Part shown: positions 1-10,468 of the stretch, piece after piece
Layout: each line of letters opens with the position of its first letter
Position numbering within the stretch: position 1 is the first letter of the stretch
Source of the DNA: Deltaproteobacteria bacterium
GTDB taxonomy: Bacteria > Desulfobacterota > Desulfobacteria > Desulfobacterales > ETH-SRB1
Direction: 5' to 3'
DNA: 16,399 nucleotides
NCBI GenBank assembly: GCA_019314185.1
Contig: JAFCZU010000079.1
Location: 1 to 16,399 of the forward strand
Position numbers and translations under genes: made by a program
The notes under the pieces: generated by a model
What the model saw: the letters and a program-made list of their open reading frames with translations, nothing else
Databases searched by the model: none
What the model was told of the DNA's origin: nothing

Positions 1-118
<118 letters not shown>

Positions 119-196
119 TTAGAACAACTCTAAAAAAGAATATTTACGATTAAACTCTGCATAATGCATGCATGATATATTACTATAAATTCAACC

Positions 197-667
197 TTAC
201 CATCGGTAATGAGCAAATGCTTTATTAGCATCAGCCATCTTATGCGTATCTTCCTTTTTTTTAACAGAAGCGCCCTTTCTGTTGGCAGCATCTAAAAACT
301 CGCCGGCCAGCTTGTTGGCCATACTCTTTTCCGGCCGTTTACGTGCATAACCTATAATCCACCTTATTCCTAAAGCTGTACGACGGGACAGACGAATTTC
401 GGTTGGAACCTGATAAGTTGAACCACCAACGCGCCTGGACTTCACTTCGATAAGAGGCTTAACATTATCAATAGCCTTTTCAAAAATCTTGAGCGGATCC
501 TCATTCGTTTTTTTCCCAATAATATTAAACGAATCGTAAAGTATCGACTCCGCCAGACTTTTTTTGCCATCACGCATTATAGATTTTATAAATCTTGACA
601 CCAGCTCACTATTATATTGTGAATCAGGTACAATTAATCGCTTAGGGACTTCTCTTCTTCTTGGCAT
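197..667 (-). CDS. rpsG: 30S ribosomal protein S7
   Basis: S7 is a primary 16S rRNA-binding protein that nucleates assembly of the 30S head and lies near the E site and mRNA exit. The protein has 156 residues, the usual bacterial length. It starts [10 protein letters not shown] and contains the conserved [10 protein letters not shown] stretch near residues 79-88 and the C-terminal [14 protein letters not shown]. The ATG at 665-667 gives the canonical N-terminus, but only a weak GGTG lies upstream. rpsL is upstream, separated by 188 nt that include a truncated repeat element. In E. coli S7 represses the str operon by binding the rpsL-rpsG gap. Here that gap holds a repeat, so the same control is uncertain. 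Confidence 0.98.
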   Translation of the reverse strand: MPRRREVPKRLIVPDSQYNSELVSRFIKSIMRDGKKSLAESILYDSFNIIGKKTNEDPLKIFEKAIDNVKPLIEVKSRRVGGSTYQVPTEIRLSRRTALGIRWIIGYARKRPEKSMANKLAGEFLDAANRKGASVKKKEDTHKMADANKAFAHYRW

Positions 668-690
668 TTGTTACACCGTAAATTGTTATA

Positions 691-808
691 TGCCCAATAT
701 CTGCGTCAGGCTCAAATTTTAATCCTCGAAATACGGTAGTGTATTCCTGTGGTTAAAATTTTCGCCTTCCTTGATCTTGAACAAAATTGAACATTTTGAA
801 ACTGCCTC
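691..808 (-). repeat. Intergenic inverted-repeat element, copy 1 (truncated, opposite orientation)
   Basis: Read on the minus strand it begins with GAGGCAGTTTCAAAATGTTC, identical to the left terminus of copy 2 at 5792. It then shares the internal blocks TCAAGATCAAGGAA, TTAACCACAGGAATACA and GCCTGACGCAGATATTGGGC with the other copies. It lacks the far terminal repeat: similarity stops at 691, 24 nt before the rpsG start. About 118 bp remain of an element that is 223-241 bp elsewhere. It is in the opposite orientation to copies 2-4. Confidence 0.85.
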
Positions 809-855
809 ATCTGTTTATTATTTAGCGCACATCCACAAGTGGTAGATTTTAGACA

Positions 856-1242
856 CTACTTAGGCTTCTTCGCACCATATTTAGATCTTCCCTGTTTTCG
901 ATCTTCAACACCAAGCGCATCAAGTATACCCCTGACAACATGACCCCTGACAACATGATACCTGACACCAGGCAAATCCTTAACACGTCCCCCACGAACC
1001 AAAACCACCGAATGCTCCTGAAGATTATGTCCTATACCTGGAATATACGCGGTAACCTCTATACCGGTAGTCAATCTGACTCTTGCTACCTTCCGCAAAG
1101 CGGAATTTGGTTTCTTTGGAGTTGAAGTGTAAACACGTACACACACACCCCTTTTTTGCGGCCCCCCTTTTAGTGCCGGGGTATTTGTCTTCTTACTTAT
1201 CCGCTTTCTGCCTTTTCTTATTAACTGATTAATTGTAGGCAT
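856..1242 (-). CDS. rpsL: 30S ribosomal protein S12 with a 5-residue duplication
   Basis: S12 sits at the 30S decoding centre and the interface, and governs accuracy and streptomycin response. The start [13 protein letters not shown] is at 1240-1242. A longer reading from 1275 adds only [11 protein letters not shown], which is not part of the family. GGGGAG lies only 3 nt from the chosen ATG, a short spacing. Lysines at positions 43 (TPKKPNS) and 88 (GRVKDLPG) are wild type, so no streptomycin-resistance change is seen there. The protein has 128 residues rather than the usual 123-124 because the segment after GVRY reads [10 protein letters not shown] instead of one copy. rpoC is upstream by 120 nt and rpsG is downstream. 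Confidence 0.97.
   Translation of the reverse strand: MPTINQLIRKGRKRISKKTNTPALKGGPQKRGVCVRVYTSTPKKPNSALRKVARVRLTTGIEVTAYIPGIGHNLQEHSVVLVRGGRVKDLPGVRYHVVRGHVVRGILDALGVEDRKQGRSKYGAKKPK
928..957. repeat. 15-bp perfect tandem duplication inside rpsL
   Basis: The unit ACCCCTGACAACATG occurs at 928-942 and again at 943-957 without mismatch. On the coding strand it duplicates codons for HVVRG (S12 residues 96-100 and 101-105) and keeps the frame. Confidence 0.97.
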
Positions 1243-1362
1243 AATCTCCCCATAAACATTAAAACAAAAAATCAAAGATTGATAACTTTGACAAAAGATA
1301 ATTATCTATCTGCATAACCTTCCGTTGTCAAGCTTTTTATGAAAAATATTAATCTATATTTT

Positions 1363-4300
1363 TTATCTCTGCTCAACAGCAACATTATAATGTAAAGGGA
1401 AACCTGTTCCCGCGGGAATAATTTTACCCATTATAACATTTTCCTTTAGCCCATGCAAACGATCTTCAGCACCGGCGATGCATGCATCTGTAAGAACTTT
1501 TGTTGTTTCCTGAAATGAAGCAGCGGAAATAAAACTGTCTGTGCTAAGCGATGCCTTTGTAATACCGAGTATGAGTGGCTCAGCAACAGCCGGCTGACCG
1601 CCTTTATCGATCACCGCTATATTAGCTTCTTTAAATTTAATTCTATCCACCTGCTCTTCATCAACAAAATCGGTATCTCCAACCTCAACAACCTTAACAC
1701 GCCTCATCATCTGCCGAACAATCACCTCAATATGTTTGTCATTTATACGCACACCCTGCAAACGATAAACTTCCTGAACTTCATCAACAAGATACTTGGC
1801 CAATGCAATTTCGCCCTTGATATTTAAAATATCCTGGGGTACGGATGCGCCACCTGTCAAAGGTTCACCTGCCCTGATATAGTCACCCTCATAAACATTT
1901 ATATGCTTTCCACGTTGAATTAAATATTCCTTCTTATCTCCAACATCCACCGGAGTAATTGTAATCTTCTGTTTTTCCCTTTTTGAACTTTTTGATATTG
2001 AAACGTAACCATCTATTTCACTCAACACAGCAATCTCTTTAGGTTTACGCACTTCAAAAAGCTCGGCCACCCTTGGAAGACCACCTGTAATATCCTTGGT
2101 TTTAGTTGTCGCTCGCGGAAGCTTCGCAAGAACAGTACCAGCCTTAATCTCATCTCCTTCTTCAACCAGAAGAATTGCATTCACAGGCAGCAAATAACGA
2201 GCTACCCCTTTTGATGTAGATAATTTGACTGTTTTTCCATCTTTACCCTTAATAGAAATTCTCGGAATTTCCTCAACACTTTTTGATTCGATAATCGTAC
2301 GGCTTGATTTACCTGTAACAGGATCCACCTTTTCCTGCATTGTCTTACCGTGCATAATGTCGCCAAATTTAACAATTCCGCTAACCTCTGTAATAATAGG
2401 CGTCGTAAACGGATCCCACTTTGCAAGCAAATCACCTGCTTTTACCTCCTGCCCATCATTCACAACAAAATGCGTTCCAAAAATAACGGGAAACCGCTCC
2501 AGTTCACGCCCGGCTTTGCTGACAATTGCAAATTCTCCACCACGGCGATTCATTACTATAAATTCATTTTGATCATTCTTCTCAAATTTGATGTTAATCA
2601 GTTTAATCTTCCCTTCCATACGCGCCCTGATATCTGCCTGCTCAACTCTACGACTGGCGGTTCCGCCGATATGAAAAGTACGCATTGTTAACTGGGTCCC
2701 TGGTTCGCCAATCGATTGCGCAGACAGTATTCCGACTGCCTGACCAATTTCAATCATTTTCCCATGCGCAAGATCACGACCATAACACTTGGCGCACACA
2801 CCATATTTGGTTTTACATGTCAGAACTGATCGAATCTTCACTCTTGCCAAACCGGCCTCTTCAATCTTTTTAGCCAATTCTTCATCAAACTCTTCTCCTG
2901 CCCTTATAAGAATTTCATCTGTAAACGGATCGCGAACATCCTCTGTAGCAATACGGCCCAGAATACGTTCACCAATACGCTGGATGATCTCTCCTCCTTC
3001 GACTAACGATTCAACTTCAACCCCCATCATTGTACCACAATCATCTTCCATAACAACACAGTCCTGAGCAACATCCGCAAGCCGCCTTGTAAGATATCCT
3101 GAATTTGCAGTCTTTAAAGCAGTATCAGCCAGCCCCTTCCTGGCGCCATGAGTTGAAATAAAGTATTGAAGCACAGAAAGCCCCTCCCTGAAATTTGCAG
3201 TAATAGGGGTTTCAATTATTTCGCCTGATGGTTTTGCCATAAGCCCGCGCATACCAGCCAATTGCCGCATCTGGTCTTTGCTGCCCCTGGCGCCTGAATC
3301 CGCCATCATATAAATAGGATTAAAGCTTTCGTGCACAACGGGCTTTCCTTTCTTATCCAAAACCGACTTGCCCTCATCTGTAATACCAGCCATTTTCATG
3401 GACTGCATCATCTCGTTTGCCACATCATCCGTTGATTTTGCCCATATATCCACGACCTTATTATATTTTTCGCCTTGAGTAATTAATCCTTCAACATATT
3501 GTCTGTTGATTTCCGAAACCTGCTTTTCCGCCTTTTTAATGATATCCCATTTTACAGAAGGAATTATCATAGCATCAATCGAAATGGAAAGCCCGCTTGC
3601 TGTTGAATATCTATAACCAAGGTCTTTCAATCTATCGGAAAGAATGACTGTGGCCTTTGCCCCGCTATTCCTGTAAACATAATCCACCAAATCACGAAGG
3701 GCCTTCTTGTTCATGACTTTATTTACTATCTGAAAAAGTATTTCGGGCCGTCTGTTAATTACTTCAAAAAGATGATAGTTGTCTTCAGCAAAAACTGTGT
3801 CGCTAATCTCCCCATGTTTAAGGGAAAAGACCGCGTCAACATCAGCTTCTTTTACATTAAACATCCTTTCAAACTCATCTTTCGCAAGAGAACCGAGAAC
3901 TCCGCCATTTTTCTTGTCAGCATCCTGAGAATGTTCTTTGACCATATCAACAAAAGAAGCTCCATCCTTTATTTTATCAAGAACCGTCTTAATCTCTTCT
4001 TTAGAAGAAACCATGATATGCCGCATTGAAATTACGTTCTCTCGCGGCATAATTTCCCAAAGGAGGATCCGTCCTACAGTCGTATCCTCCAATTTCCCCT
4101 TAATACGAACAGTAATTTTAGCGTGAATATCAATGGCTTTCGAATTATATGCAGACCTCACCTCATCAGGGCCGGAAAATACTTTACCTTCCCCCTTTGA
4201 GCCACGAACCTCTCTTGTCATATAATAGATGCCAAGAACAATATCCTGACTTGGAACAATAATTGGGCTACCGTTAGCCGGAGAAAGAATGTTATTGCTG

Positions 4301-5760
4301 GACAACATCAATACACGCGCCTCTATCTGAGCTTCTACGGAAAGCGGAACATGAACTGCCATCTGATCACCATCAAAATCAGCATTAAATGCTGTACAGA
4401 CAAGCGGATGAAGCTGCAGAGCTTTTCCTTCAATCAAAACAGGCTCAAACGCCTGAATGCCTAATCTGTGAAGCGTTGGCGCGCGGTTAAGCATAACCGG
4501 ATATTCCTTTACCACTTCATCGAGAGTATCCCAAACTTCCGGGGTTTCCCGTTCTACCATCTTTTTTGCGCTTTTAACTGTGGAAACAAGGCCCTTATGC
4601 TCAAGACGGTAATAAACAAAAGGCTTGAACAATTCAAGCGCCATTTTTTTCGGCAAACCGCACTGGTGAAGTCTGAGATTCGGCCCAACTGTAATAACGG
4701 TTCTTCCTGAATAATCAACCCTCTTTCCAAGCAAATTCTGACGAAAACGGCCCTGCTTCCCTTTTAATGTATCGCTTAAAGACTTTAACGGCCTCTTATT
4801 GGTTCCGGTTATAACCCTGCCATGTCGACCGTTATCAAAAAGAACATCTACAGCTTCCTGAAGCATCCTTTTTTCGTTACGAATGATAATGTCCGGAGCT
4901 TTCAGATCTATAAGACGCTTTAATCGATTATTACGATTTATCACCCTGCGATAGAGGTCGTTGAGGTCAGATGTAGCGAATCTTCCACCCTCAAGAGGAA
5001 CCAGCGGGCGTAAATCAGGAGGAAGAACAGGAATAACATCCATAATCATCCAGACCGGATCTAATCCGGACCGTCTGAATGCATCTATTACCTTAAGCCG
5101 TTTGGCAAATTTTTGACGTTTTGCCACCGACCCTGTATTTTTAATATCTTCCTTCAGTTGTATATATTCTTTATCAAGATCAATTTTACTTAGAAGCTCC
5201 TTTATAGCCTCGGCTCCTATTCCAACTTCAAATTTTGTCCCGCCATAGGTCTCGATCGCTTCATTATAATTATCTTCTGATAAAAGCTGCCCCCGTGTTA
5301 AACCTGTATCCTTTGGATCAATTACAATATAGTTGTCAAAATAAAGTACCTTCTCAACATTTTTAAGTGTGAGGTCAAGGATATTGCCTATTTTACTCGG
5401 AAGACTTTTCAAGAACCATATATGCGCACAGGGTGAAGCCAGTTTTATATGCGCCATGCGCTCTCTTCGGACCTTGGACTGAATGACTTCCACGCCGCAT
5501 TTTTCACATACAACCCCCCTGTGCTTCATGCGTTTGTATTTGCCGCAGTTGCATTCATAATCTTTTGTAGGACCAAAAATCTTGGCACAAAAAAGACCAT
5601 CACGTTCCGGTTTAAATGTTCTATAATTTACTGTCTCCGGTTTTTTTATTTCACCATAGGACCACTTTAAAATCTGTTCCGGCGATGCTAATGCAACACG
5701 AACACCGAAATATTTTTTTGGGTCAACAGGTTTTGCAAAAAAATCATAAAGATTTTCCAA
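1363..5760 (-). CDS. rpoC: DNA-directed RNA polymerase subunit beta', with inserted parvulin-like domain
   Basis: Beta' forms the catalytic half of RNA polymerase. The start is TTG (5758-5760), giving MENLYDFF, with AAGGAG a few bases upstream. Visible landmarks: the N-terminal zinc site C70, C72, C85, C88; the catalytic NADFDGD at 459-465; the second zinc site C908, C982, C989, C992; the bridge helix around 862-892; and the trigger loop with MRTFH at 1026-1030. These are followed by an SI3-like insertion (about 1035-1222) as in other proteobacteria. At 1465 residues it is longer than E. coli beta' (1407). About 100 extra residues (573-673) interrupt the conserved segment between WEIMP and ILFQIVN and resemble a PpiC/parvulin isomerase. 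The ppGpp site 2 residues YNKxxD (766-771) are kept; site 1 is partly changed. Confidence 0.99.
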   Translation of the reverse strand: MENLYDFFAKPVDPKKYFGVRVALASPEQILKWSYGEIKKPETVNYRTFKPERDGLFCAKIFGPTKDYECNCGKYKRMKHRGVVCEKCGVEVIQSKVRRERMAHIKLASPCAHIWFLKSLPSKIGNILDLTLKNVEKVLYFDNYIVIDPKDTGLTRGQLLSEDNYNEAIETYGGTKFEVGIGAEAIKELLSKIDLDKEYIQLKEDIKNTGSVAKRQKFAKRLKVIDAFRRSGLDPVWMIMDVIPVLPPDLRPLVPLEGGRFATSDLNDLYRRVINRNNRLKRLIDLKAPDIIIRNEKRMLQEAVDVLFDNGRHGRVITGTNKRPLKSLSDTLKGKQGRFRQNLLGKRVDYSGRTVITVGPNLRLHQCGLPKKMALELFKPFVYYRLEHKGLVSTVKSAKKMVERETPEVWDTLDEVVKEYPVMLNRAPTLHRLGIQAFEPVLIEGKALQLHPLVCTAFNADFDGDQMAVHVPLSVEAQIEARVLMLSSNNILSPANGSPIIVPSQDIVLGIYYMTREVRGSKGEGKVFSGPDEVRSAYNSKAIDIHAKITVRIKGKLEDTTVGRILLWEIMPRENVISMRHIMVSSKEEIKTVLDKIKDGASFVDMVKEHSQDADKKNGGVLGSLAKDEFERMFNVKEADVDAVFSLKHGEISDTVFAEDNYHLFEVINRRPEILFQIVNKVMNKKALRDLVDYVYRNSGAKATVILSDRLKDLGYRYSTASGLSISIDAMIIPSVKWDIIKKAEKQVSEINRQYVEGLITQGEKYNKVVDIWAKSTDDVANEMMQSMKMAGITDEGKSVLDKKGKPVVHESFNPIYMMADSGARGSKDQMRQLAGMRGLMAKPSGEIIETPITANFREGLSVLQYFISTHGARKGLADTALKTANSGYLTRRLADVAQDCVVMEDDCGTMMGVEVESLVEGGEIIQRIGERILGRIATEDVRDPFTDEILIRAGEEFDEELAKKIEEAGLARVKIRSVLTCKTKYGVCAKCYGRDLAHGKMIEIGQAVGILSAQSIGEPGTQLTMRTFHIGGTASRRVEQADIRARMEGKIKLINIKFEKNDQNEFIVMNRRGGEFAIVSKAGRELERFPVIFGTHFVVNDGQEVKAGDLLAKWDPFTTPIITEVSGIVKFGDIMHGKTMQEKVDPVTGKSSRTIIESKSVEEIPRISIKGKDGKTVKLSTSKGVARYLLPVNAILLVEEGDEIKAGTVLAKLPRATTKTKDITGGLPRVAELFEVRKPKEIAVLSEIDGYVSISKSSKREKQKITITPVDVGDKKEYLIQRGKHINVYEGDYIRAGEPLTGGASVPQDILNIKGEIALAKYLVDEVQEVYRLQGVRINDKHIEVIVRQMMRRVKVVEVGDTDFVDEEQVDRIKFKEANIAVIDKGGQPAVAEPLILGITKASLSTDSFISAASFQETTKVLTDACIAGAEDRLHGLKENVIMGKIIPAGTGFPLHYNVAVEQR
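3742..4044 (-). other. Parvulin/PpiC-type rotamase domain inserted in RpoC (residues ~573-673)
   Basis: The inserted residues show the parvulin pattern in order: [10 protein letters not shown] (580-589), a helix with [11 protein letters not shown], then KEHSQD..KNGGVLG (608-623), [13 protein letters not shown] (644-656) and [10 protein letters not shown] (661-670). The two histidines typical of the parvulin active site are present (H581 and H663). The usual GGDLG reads GGVLG, and the FGYH motif reads DNYH. The middle (GSLAKDEF...VDAVF) is about six residues longer than in typical members. The host sequence resumes immediately in register with E. coli beta' near residue 587. The fold assignment is from motif recognition; whether it is catalytic is unknown. 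Confidence 0.85.
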
Positions 5761-5791
5761 GAGCTTCTCCTTATTTCAATATTAAACCGTA

Positions 5792-6014
5792 GAGGCAGTT
5801 TCAAAATGTTCAATTTTTGCTCAAGACCAAGAAAGGCAACCAAATTTTAAATCTTAACCACAGGAATACATTGAGAATTATTACTTTTAAATGTTGTATT
5901 TTTGAATTAAAATCGGACTTTTTTCTTCATTCATAATTAAAATTTAAAAACTCAAAATTATATTTAAGCCTAACGCAGATATTGGGCAAAAAGAGACGTT
6001 TTGAAATTGGCTCC
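5792..6014 (+). repeat. Intergenic inverted-repeat element, copy 2 (rpoB-rpoC gap)
   Basis: The 223-bp element fills almost the whole 276-bp rpoB-rpoC gap. Its left end GAGGCAGTTTCAAAATGTTC matches the reverse complement of its right end (GGAGCCAATTTCAAAACGTC) at most positions, so the ends form imperfect terminal inverted repeats. Its interior shares long blocks with copy 4, for example CTCAAAATTATATTTAAGCC and TTGAATTAAAAT, and other blocks with copy 1. No open reading frame is seen inside it. In the rpoBC transcript the ends could pair into a long stem. Confidence 0.88.
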
Positions 6015-6049
6015 ATATTATTTTTCTTCTTCCATATTATTTTTCTTCT
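6012..6049. repeat. 19-bp perfect tandem duplication over the rpoB stop codon
   Basis: The unit TCCATATTATTTTTCTTCT occurs at 6012-6030 and 6031-6049. The second unit contains the rpoB stop codon (6037-6039) and its last codons. The first lies downstream of the gene and abuts the right end of repeat copy 2. Replication slippage is the simplest origin. Confidence 0.95.
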
Positions 6050-9000
6050 ATAAGAGTTACATCTAATCCTAAACTCTTCAATTCCTTTGTCAGGACGTTG
6101 AAAGATTCGGGCAGCCCGGGCTCAAGCTCATTCCGCCCTTTTACGATTTTTTCATACATACGCGTCCTTCCCGCCATATCATCGGATTTAACCGTCAAAA
6201 ACTCTTGGAGAGCATGAGCAGCTCCATAAGCTTCCATCGCCCACACCTCCATTTCACCAAGACGCTGGCCTCCAAATTGAGCTTTTCCGCCAAGAGGCTG
6301 CTGTGTCACAAGTGAATATGGCCCAATTGAACGTGCATGCAACTTATCATCTACAAGATGATGAAGCTTCAACATATACATTGTTCCAACAGTAACTTTT
6401 CCTTTAAAAGGCTCACCGGTACGACCGTCGTACAATGTTGCCTGCCCCGAAGGATTAAGACCAGCCTCATTTAGAAGTTCTTTGATCTCATCCTCATTAG
6501 CGCCATCAAAAACAGGTGTGGACATATGAACGCCATCATAATAATTTCCAGCAAAATCAAACAATTCCACATTATCCAGACTGTCAATCATTTTCCTGTG
6601 CTTCGTAGTAGAGAATATTCGCTTCATCTTTTCTCGAAGAGCATTTAACTTGTTTTCCTCAACAAGCCTCTTAATCTGATCGCCGAGACCTTTTGCAGCA
6701 CGGCCCAGATGAATTTCAAGAACCTGTCCAACATTCATCCTGGAAGGCACACCAAGAGGATTAAGAACCATATCAACAAGTGTCCCGTCTTCAAAATACG
6801 GCAAATCTTCCAAAGGAAGACTTTTTGACACAACTCCCTTATTGCCGTGACGACCCGCCATTTTATCGCCGACAGAAAGTTTCCGCTTCATAGCCACATA
6901 AATCTTAACCATCTTAATTATGCCGGGAGGAAGGTCATCTCCTTTTTCATATCGACTAATCTTTTTTTCAAAGTCTTTTTTGCAAAGATCACACCTGTGT
7001 TTATACAGATCAATAACATCCTGCACCTGCTCCATATCTTCCGGATCTTTTAGTACAATCTTTTCAAGCTGTACAATCGGTATTCCAGAGAGCATCTTAG
7101 AGTCCATTTTGGCACCCTTTGGGATAAAGATGTGTTTATCTTTTTTCAAAACTGAACAACATATTTTACCAACCAGCAATTCTTCAATTTTAAAGCGAGC
7201 CACGTCAGCAATAACCTTCAGCTCATCATCTCTATTTTTCTTAAAAACAACAATTTCCTGCTTTTCAATTAAATGTGTACGATCATCCTTCTCAATACCT
7301 CTTCTTGAAAACACCTTGGCATCTATAATAACCCCCGATATACTCGGCGGTACTCGCAGAGATGTATCTTTAACATCTCCAGCTTTTTCACCAAAGATTG
7401 CTCGAAGCAACTTCTCTTCAGGGGAAAGCTGAGTTTCACCTTTTGGAGTAATTTTGCCTACCAGAATATCTCCCTGGCTTACTTCAGCGCCAAGCCTTAT
7501 GATCCCACTTTCATCCAGATCTTTTAATGCTTCATCTCCAACGTTCGGTATATCTCGCGTGATATCTTCCTTCCCAAGCTTGGTATCCCTGGCGACTACT
7601 TCAAACTCTTCAATATGAACAGACGTAAACACACCGTCTCTAACAATTTTTTCACTAACCAGAATAGCATCTTCAAAATTATATCCACCCCATGGCATAA
7701 AAGCTATTGTCAGGTTCTTGCCAAGGGCGAGTTCACCCTTATCTGTCCCGGGTCCATCAGCAATTATTTCACCTGCCTTAACTATTTGTCCTTTTCTGAC
7801 TATCGGGCGATGGTTAAAACATGTATTTTGATTGGAACGCATAAATTTTGAAAGATTGTAAACCGTCACAGGTTTTTTTGAAGAATCTTTTAAGTAATCA
7901 TGCTGCAATACTATTCGAGAAGCATCAACATATACAACCTTTCCATCCTGACAAACAACTATTGTTGATCCTGAATCTCTTGCTACAACACCTTCAATGC
8001 CAGTACCAACAAGGGGTGCTCGCGCGACAAGTAATGGAACCGCCTGACGTTGCATGTTAGATCCCATTAAAGCTCTATTGGCATCATCGTTTTCCAAAAA
8101 AGGAATTAAAGACGCAGATACGCTAACAAGCTGATTAGGAGAAACATCCATAAGTTCAATATCGTCCCTCTTGACCATCATAAGTTCACCCGCCACCCGT
8201 GATGTTACCAACTCATTGATATATTTTCCTTTTTTATTAATAGGGGCATTGGCTTGTGCAATCGGATGCTCCTTTTCTTCAAATGCAGTCAGAAACTTTA
8301 CATCATTAGAGACAACTGCATCTTTGACAACCCTGTAAGATGTTTCAATAAACCCGTATTCATTAACTCTTGCATAGGTGCTGAGAGACACAATAAGACC
8401 AATGTTAGGACCTTCCGGAGTTTCTACCGGGCAAATTCGTCCATAATGTGATGGATGAACATCCCTTACTTCAAAACCGGCGCGTTCACGTGTAAGACCT
8501 CCTGGGCCTAAAGCGCTAAGGCGACGTTTATGGGTTGTTTCTGAAAGAAGATTTGTCTGATCCATAAACTGGCTAAGCTGGCTGGTTCCGAAAAACTCTT
8601 TCACAACAGCAGAAACCGGTTTCGGGTTCACAAGATCATTTGGCATAAGAGCATCGACTTCCTGCAAGCTCATCCGTTCTTTAATAGCGCGCTCCATACG
8701 AACCAACCCGATACGATACTGGTTCTCAAGAAGTTCACCAACTGCGCGTACACGTCGATTCCCAAGATGATCTATATCGTCAACAACACCCGCTGTATCT
8801 CTGAGCTCTATCAAAGTCTTTGCTGTAAGTAGAATATCCTCTCTTCTGAGTACTCTTAAATCCGTTGAAGAATCAATACCAAGACGAACATTAATCTTCA
8901 TACGTCCAACAGAGGAAAGATCATAATACATTGACTTGAAAAAAAGGTTATCAATAAAATTCTGGGCAACTTCAGACGTCGCTGGATTACCAGGCCTGAG

Positions 9001-10131
9001 CCTTCTATATATTTCGACAAGCGCCTCTTCTTTAGTTTCAACCTTATCAAGCATAAGTGTCTTACTAATAGAATCTCCAACAGTTATTCCGTCGATAAAA
9101 AGCAAATCAAACTCGGTTATACCAACCTCTTGTAATTTTTTAACAACCTCATCATCAACAATCTCGTTAGACTTTACTATAGGACTTCCTGTGTTCGGGT
9201 CTACTATTGTTGTCGCAAAATGTTTACCATGAATATCTTCAACGGTTATTGGAATTTTATTGATTTTAGCAGCTATCAACCGTTTGATTGCGCGCATCGT
9301 AAAAACACGCCCTTTTCTTGTAATCACTTCACCAGTTTTGGGATCTTTGATATCACAACTGGCGCGCTGTTTTTTTAGAGCGTCTTTATTGAATTTCTTA
9401 AAAAAACTTTTGCCGCGAATAATAATCTTTTCGGTATTATAAAAATAAGATAGAATATCTCTGGAAGTATATCCAAAAGCCTTAAAAAGGATTGTAATTG
9501 GAAACTTACGACGCCTATCAATTCTGATATAAACAACGCCCTTTGGATCGATTTCCATATCAATCCAGGACCCGCGAACAGGAATGATTCTTGAAGTATA
9601 AATAATTTTTCCGCTTGAATGTGTCTTCCCCTTGTCATGATCAAAAAATACTCCGGAAGAACGATGAAGCTGGCTAACTACAACCCGTTCAGTTCCGTTT
9701 ATGACGAATGTACCTTTGTCCGTCATTAAAGGAATAGTACCGAAATAAATTTCCTGCTCTTTTATATCACGAATGTTTGATATCCCTGTTTCCTTATCAA
9801 AATCATATACTACAAGCCTGACCGTTATCCGGATAGGCATTTCGTAAGTCATTCCCCTTTGCATACACTCATCTATATTGTGTTTAACCTCACCTGTCTT
9901 ATACGAAACAAATTCAAGGGAAGCACTTCCGGTAAAGTCCTTTATCGGAAAAATCGACTTGAAGATCAACTGCAAGCCGACGTCTTTCCGCTTTTCCGGA
10001 TGAACATCCATCTGCAAAAATCGATTAAACGATTCCCGCTGCACACCAATAAGGTCAGGTATTTCAACAACCTTCTTTATCTTGCCAAAATATTTCCTTA
10101 TCCGCTTAACTGCCAAAGGTCTTTCCGACAT
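6037..10131 (-). CDS. rpoB: DNA-directed RNA polymerase subunit beta
   Basis: Beta pairs with beta' to form the RNA polymerase active-site cleft. The protein has 1364 residues, a normal proteobacterial length. It starts at the ATG at 10129-10131 with GGAG five bases upstream. The rifampicin pocket is at about 518-541. Its key contacts Q521, D524, R537, H534 and S539 (E. coli 513, 516, 529, 526, 531) are the sensitive-type residues, although L528 stands where E. coli has P520. Downstream lie [17 protein letters not shown] (1084-1100), part of the catalytic region, and the C-terminal clamp region around [18 protein letters not shown] (1281-1298). rplL is upstream across 337 nt containing repeat copy 3, and rpoC follows across repeat copy 2. 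Confidence 0.99.
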   Translation of the reverse strand: MSERPLAVKRIRKYFGKIKKVVEIPDLIGVQRESFNRFLQMDVHPEKRKDVGLQLIFKSIFPIKDFTGSASLEFVSYKTGEVKHNIDECMQRGMTYEMPIRITVRLVVYDFDKETGISNIRDIKEQEIYFGTIPLMTDKGTFVINGTERVVVSQLHRSSGVFFDHDKGKTHSSGKIIYTSRIIPVRGSWIDMEIDPKGVVYIRIDRRRKFPITILFKAFGYTSRDILSYFYNTEKIIIRGKSFFKKFNKDALKKQRASCDIKDPKTGEVITRKGRVFTMRAIKRLIAAKINKIPITVEDIHGKHFATTIVDPNTGSPIVKSNEIVDDEVVKKLQEVGITEFDLLFIDGITVGDSISKTLMLDKVETKEEALVEIYRRLRPGNPATSEVAQNFIDNLFFKSMYYDLSSVGRMKINVRLGIDSSTDLRVLRREDILLTAKTLIELRDTAGVVDDIDHLGNRRVRAVGELLENQYRIGLVRMERAIKERMSLQEVDALMPNDLVNPKPVSAVVKEFFGTSQLSQFMDQTNLLSETTHKRRLSALGPGGLTRERAGFEVRDVHPSHYGRICPVETPEGPNIGLIVSLSTYARVNEYGFIETSYRVVKDAVVSNDVKFLTAFEEKEHPIAQANAPINKKGKYINELVTSRVAGELMMVKRDDIELMDVSPNQLVSVSASLIPFLENDDANRALMGSNMQRQAVPLLVARAPLVGTGIEGVVARDSGSTIVVCQDGKVVYVDASRIVLQHDYLKDSSKKPVTVYNLSKFMRSNQNTCFNHRPIVRKGQIVKAGEIIADGPGTDKGELALGKNLTIAFMPWGGYNFEDAILVSEKIVRDGVFTSVHIEEFEVVARDTKLGKEDITRDIPNVGDEALKDLDESGIIRLGAEVSQGDILVGKITPKGETQLSPEEKLLRAIFGEKAGDVKDTSLRVPPSISGVIIDAKVFSRRGIEKDDRTHLIEKQEIVVFKKNRDDELKVIADVARFKIEELLVGKICCSVLKKDKHIFIPKGAKMDSKMLSGIPIVQLEKIVLKDPEDMEQVQDVIDLYKHRCDLCKKDFEKKISRYEKGDDLPPGIIKMVKIYVAMKRKLSVGDKMAGRHGNKGVVSKSLPLEDLPYFEDGTLVDMVLNPLGVPSRMNVGQVLEIHLGRAAKGLGDQIKRLVEENKLNALREKMKRIFSTTKHRKMIDSLDNVELFDFAGNYYDGVHMSTPVFDGANEDEIKELLNEAGLNPSGQATLYDGRTGEPFKGKVTVGTMYMLKLHHLVDDKLHARSIGPYSLVTQQPLGGKAQFGGQRLGEMEVWAMEAYGAAHALQEFLTVKSDDMAGRTRMYEKIVKGRNELEPGLPESFNVLTKELKSLGLDVTLIEEK

Positions 10132-10159
10132 GGCGTCTCCATATATAAATTATACATAA

Positions 10160-10182
10160 ATTCGTAAAAAACGAATTCATCA
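10160..10182. repeat. Short AT-rich stem-loop motif, copy a
   Basis: The run ATTCGTAAAAAACGAATTCA can form a small hairpin (AATTCG/CGAATT around an A-rich loop). It is nearly repeated at 11039-11062. It lies 28 nt upstream of the rpoB start. No function can be assigned. Confidence 0.55.
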
Positions 10183-10228
10183 ATTATAAAACTGCAAAAA
10201 ATTATTTCTCTTCTAATCCAATTTCTAA

Positions 10229-10455
10229 GAAGCAGTTTCAAAATGTTCAATCTTGCCTGCCTTGCTAAATTTGAAAACTATTTAACCGGGGTTCAAAATC
10301 AAGGAAAGCAAAAAATTTAACCACAGAAATACACTACTGTATTTTCGAGAATAACGCTAAAGCTTCACTCTGTGCAAAATTTGAGCCTGTTAACAAATCC
10401 CGCTCATCAGGGAAAGCAGATATTGAGCAAAAAAGAACATTTTGAAATTGGCTTC
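10229..10455 (+). repeat. Intergenic inverted-repeat element, copy 3 (rplL-rpoB gap)
   Basis: This is a 227-bp element in the 337-nt gap between rplL and rpoB; it ends 13 nt from the rplL stop. The left end GAAGCAGTTTCAAAATGTTC matches the reverse complement of the right end (GAAGCCAATTTCAAAATGTT) with only a one-base gap and one mismatch. These are the best-preserved terminal repeats of the family. Its interior shares TCAAGGAAAGCAA, TTTAACCACAGAAATACACT and GCAGATATTGAGCAAAAA with the other copies. The rest of the gap (10132-10228 and 10456-10468) is AT-rich, with one small hairpin and no gene. Confidence 0.88.
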
Positions 10456-10468
10456 TGTTAATAACTTA

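Noticed and set aside
1243..1275. Longer rpsL start ([11 protein letters not shown]...)
   Set aside because: S12 begins MPTINQ in this lineage; the extension is intergenic.
2095..2658. The ~190-residue insertion in the RpoC trigger loop as a novelty
   Set aside because: It has the SI3-like barrel pattern seen in many proteobacteria, so it is expected.
2225..2691. Plus-strand open frames of 113-115 residues
   Set aside because: They are antisense shadows of rpoC; the minus-strand protein is conserved throughout.
5761..6036. A terminator between rpoB and rpoC
   Set aside because: The inverted repeats are the ends of a repeat element, with no GC-rich hairpin followed by a T-run on the coding strand.
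6920..7432. A 170-residue open frame on the plus strand
   Set aside because: It lies wholly antisense to conserved rpoB codons, has no recognisable motif and has a serine-rich composition typical of a shadow frame.
8509..8580. A possible rifampicin-resistance allele in rpoB
   Set aside because: Leucine stands where E. coli has P520, but Q513, D516, H526, R529 and S531 equivalents are wild type; lineage variation is the simpler reading.
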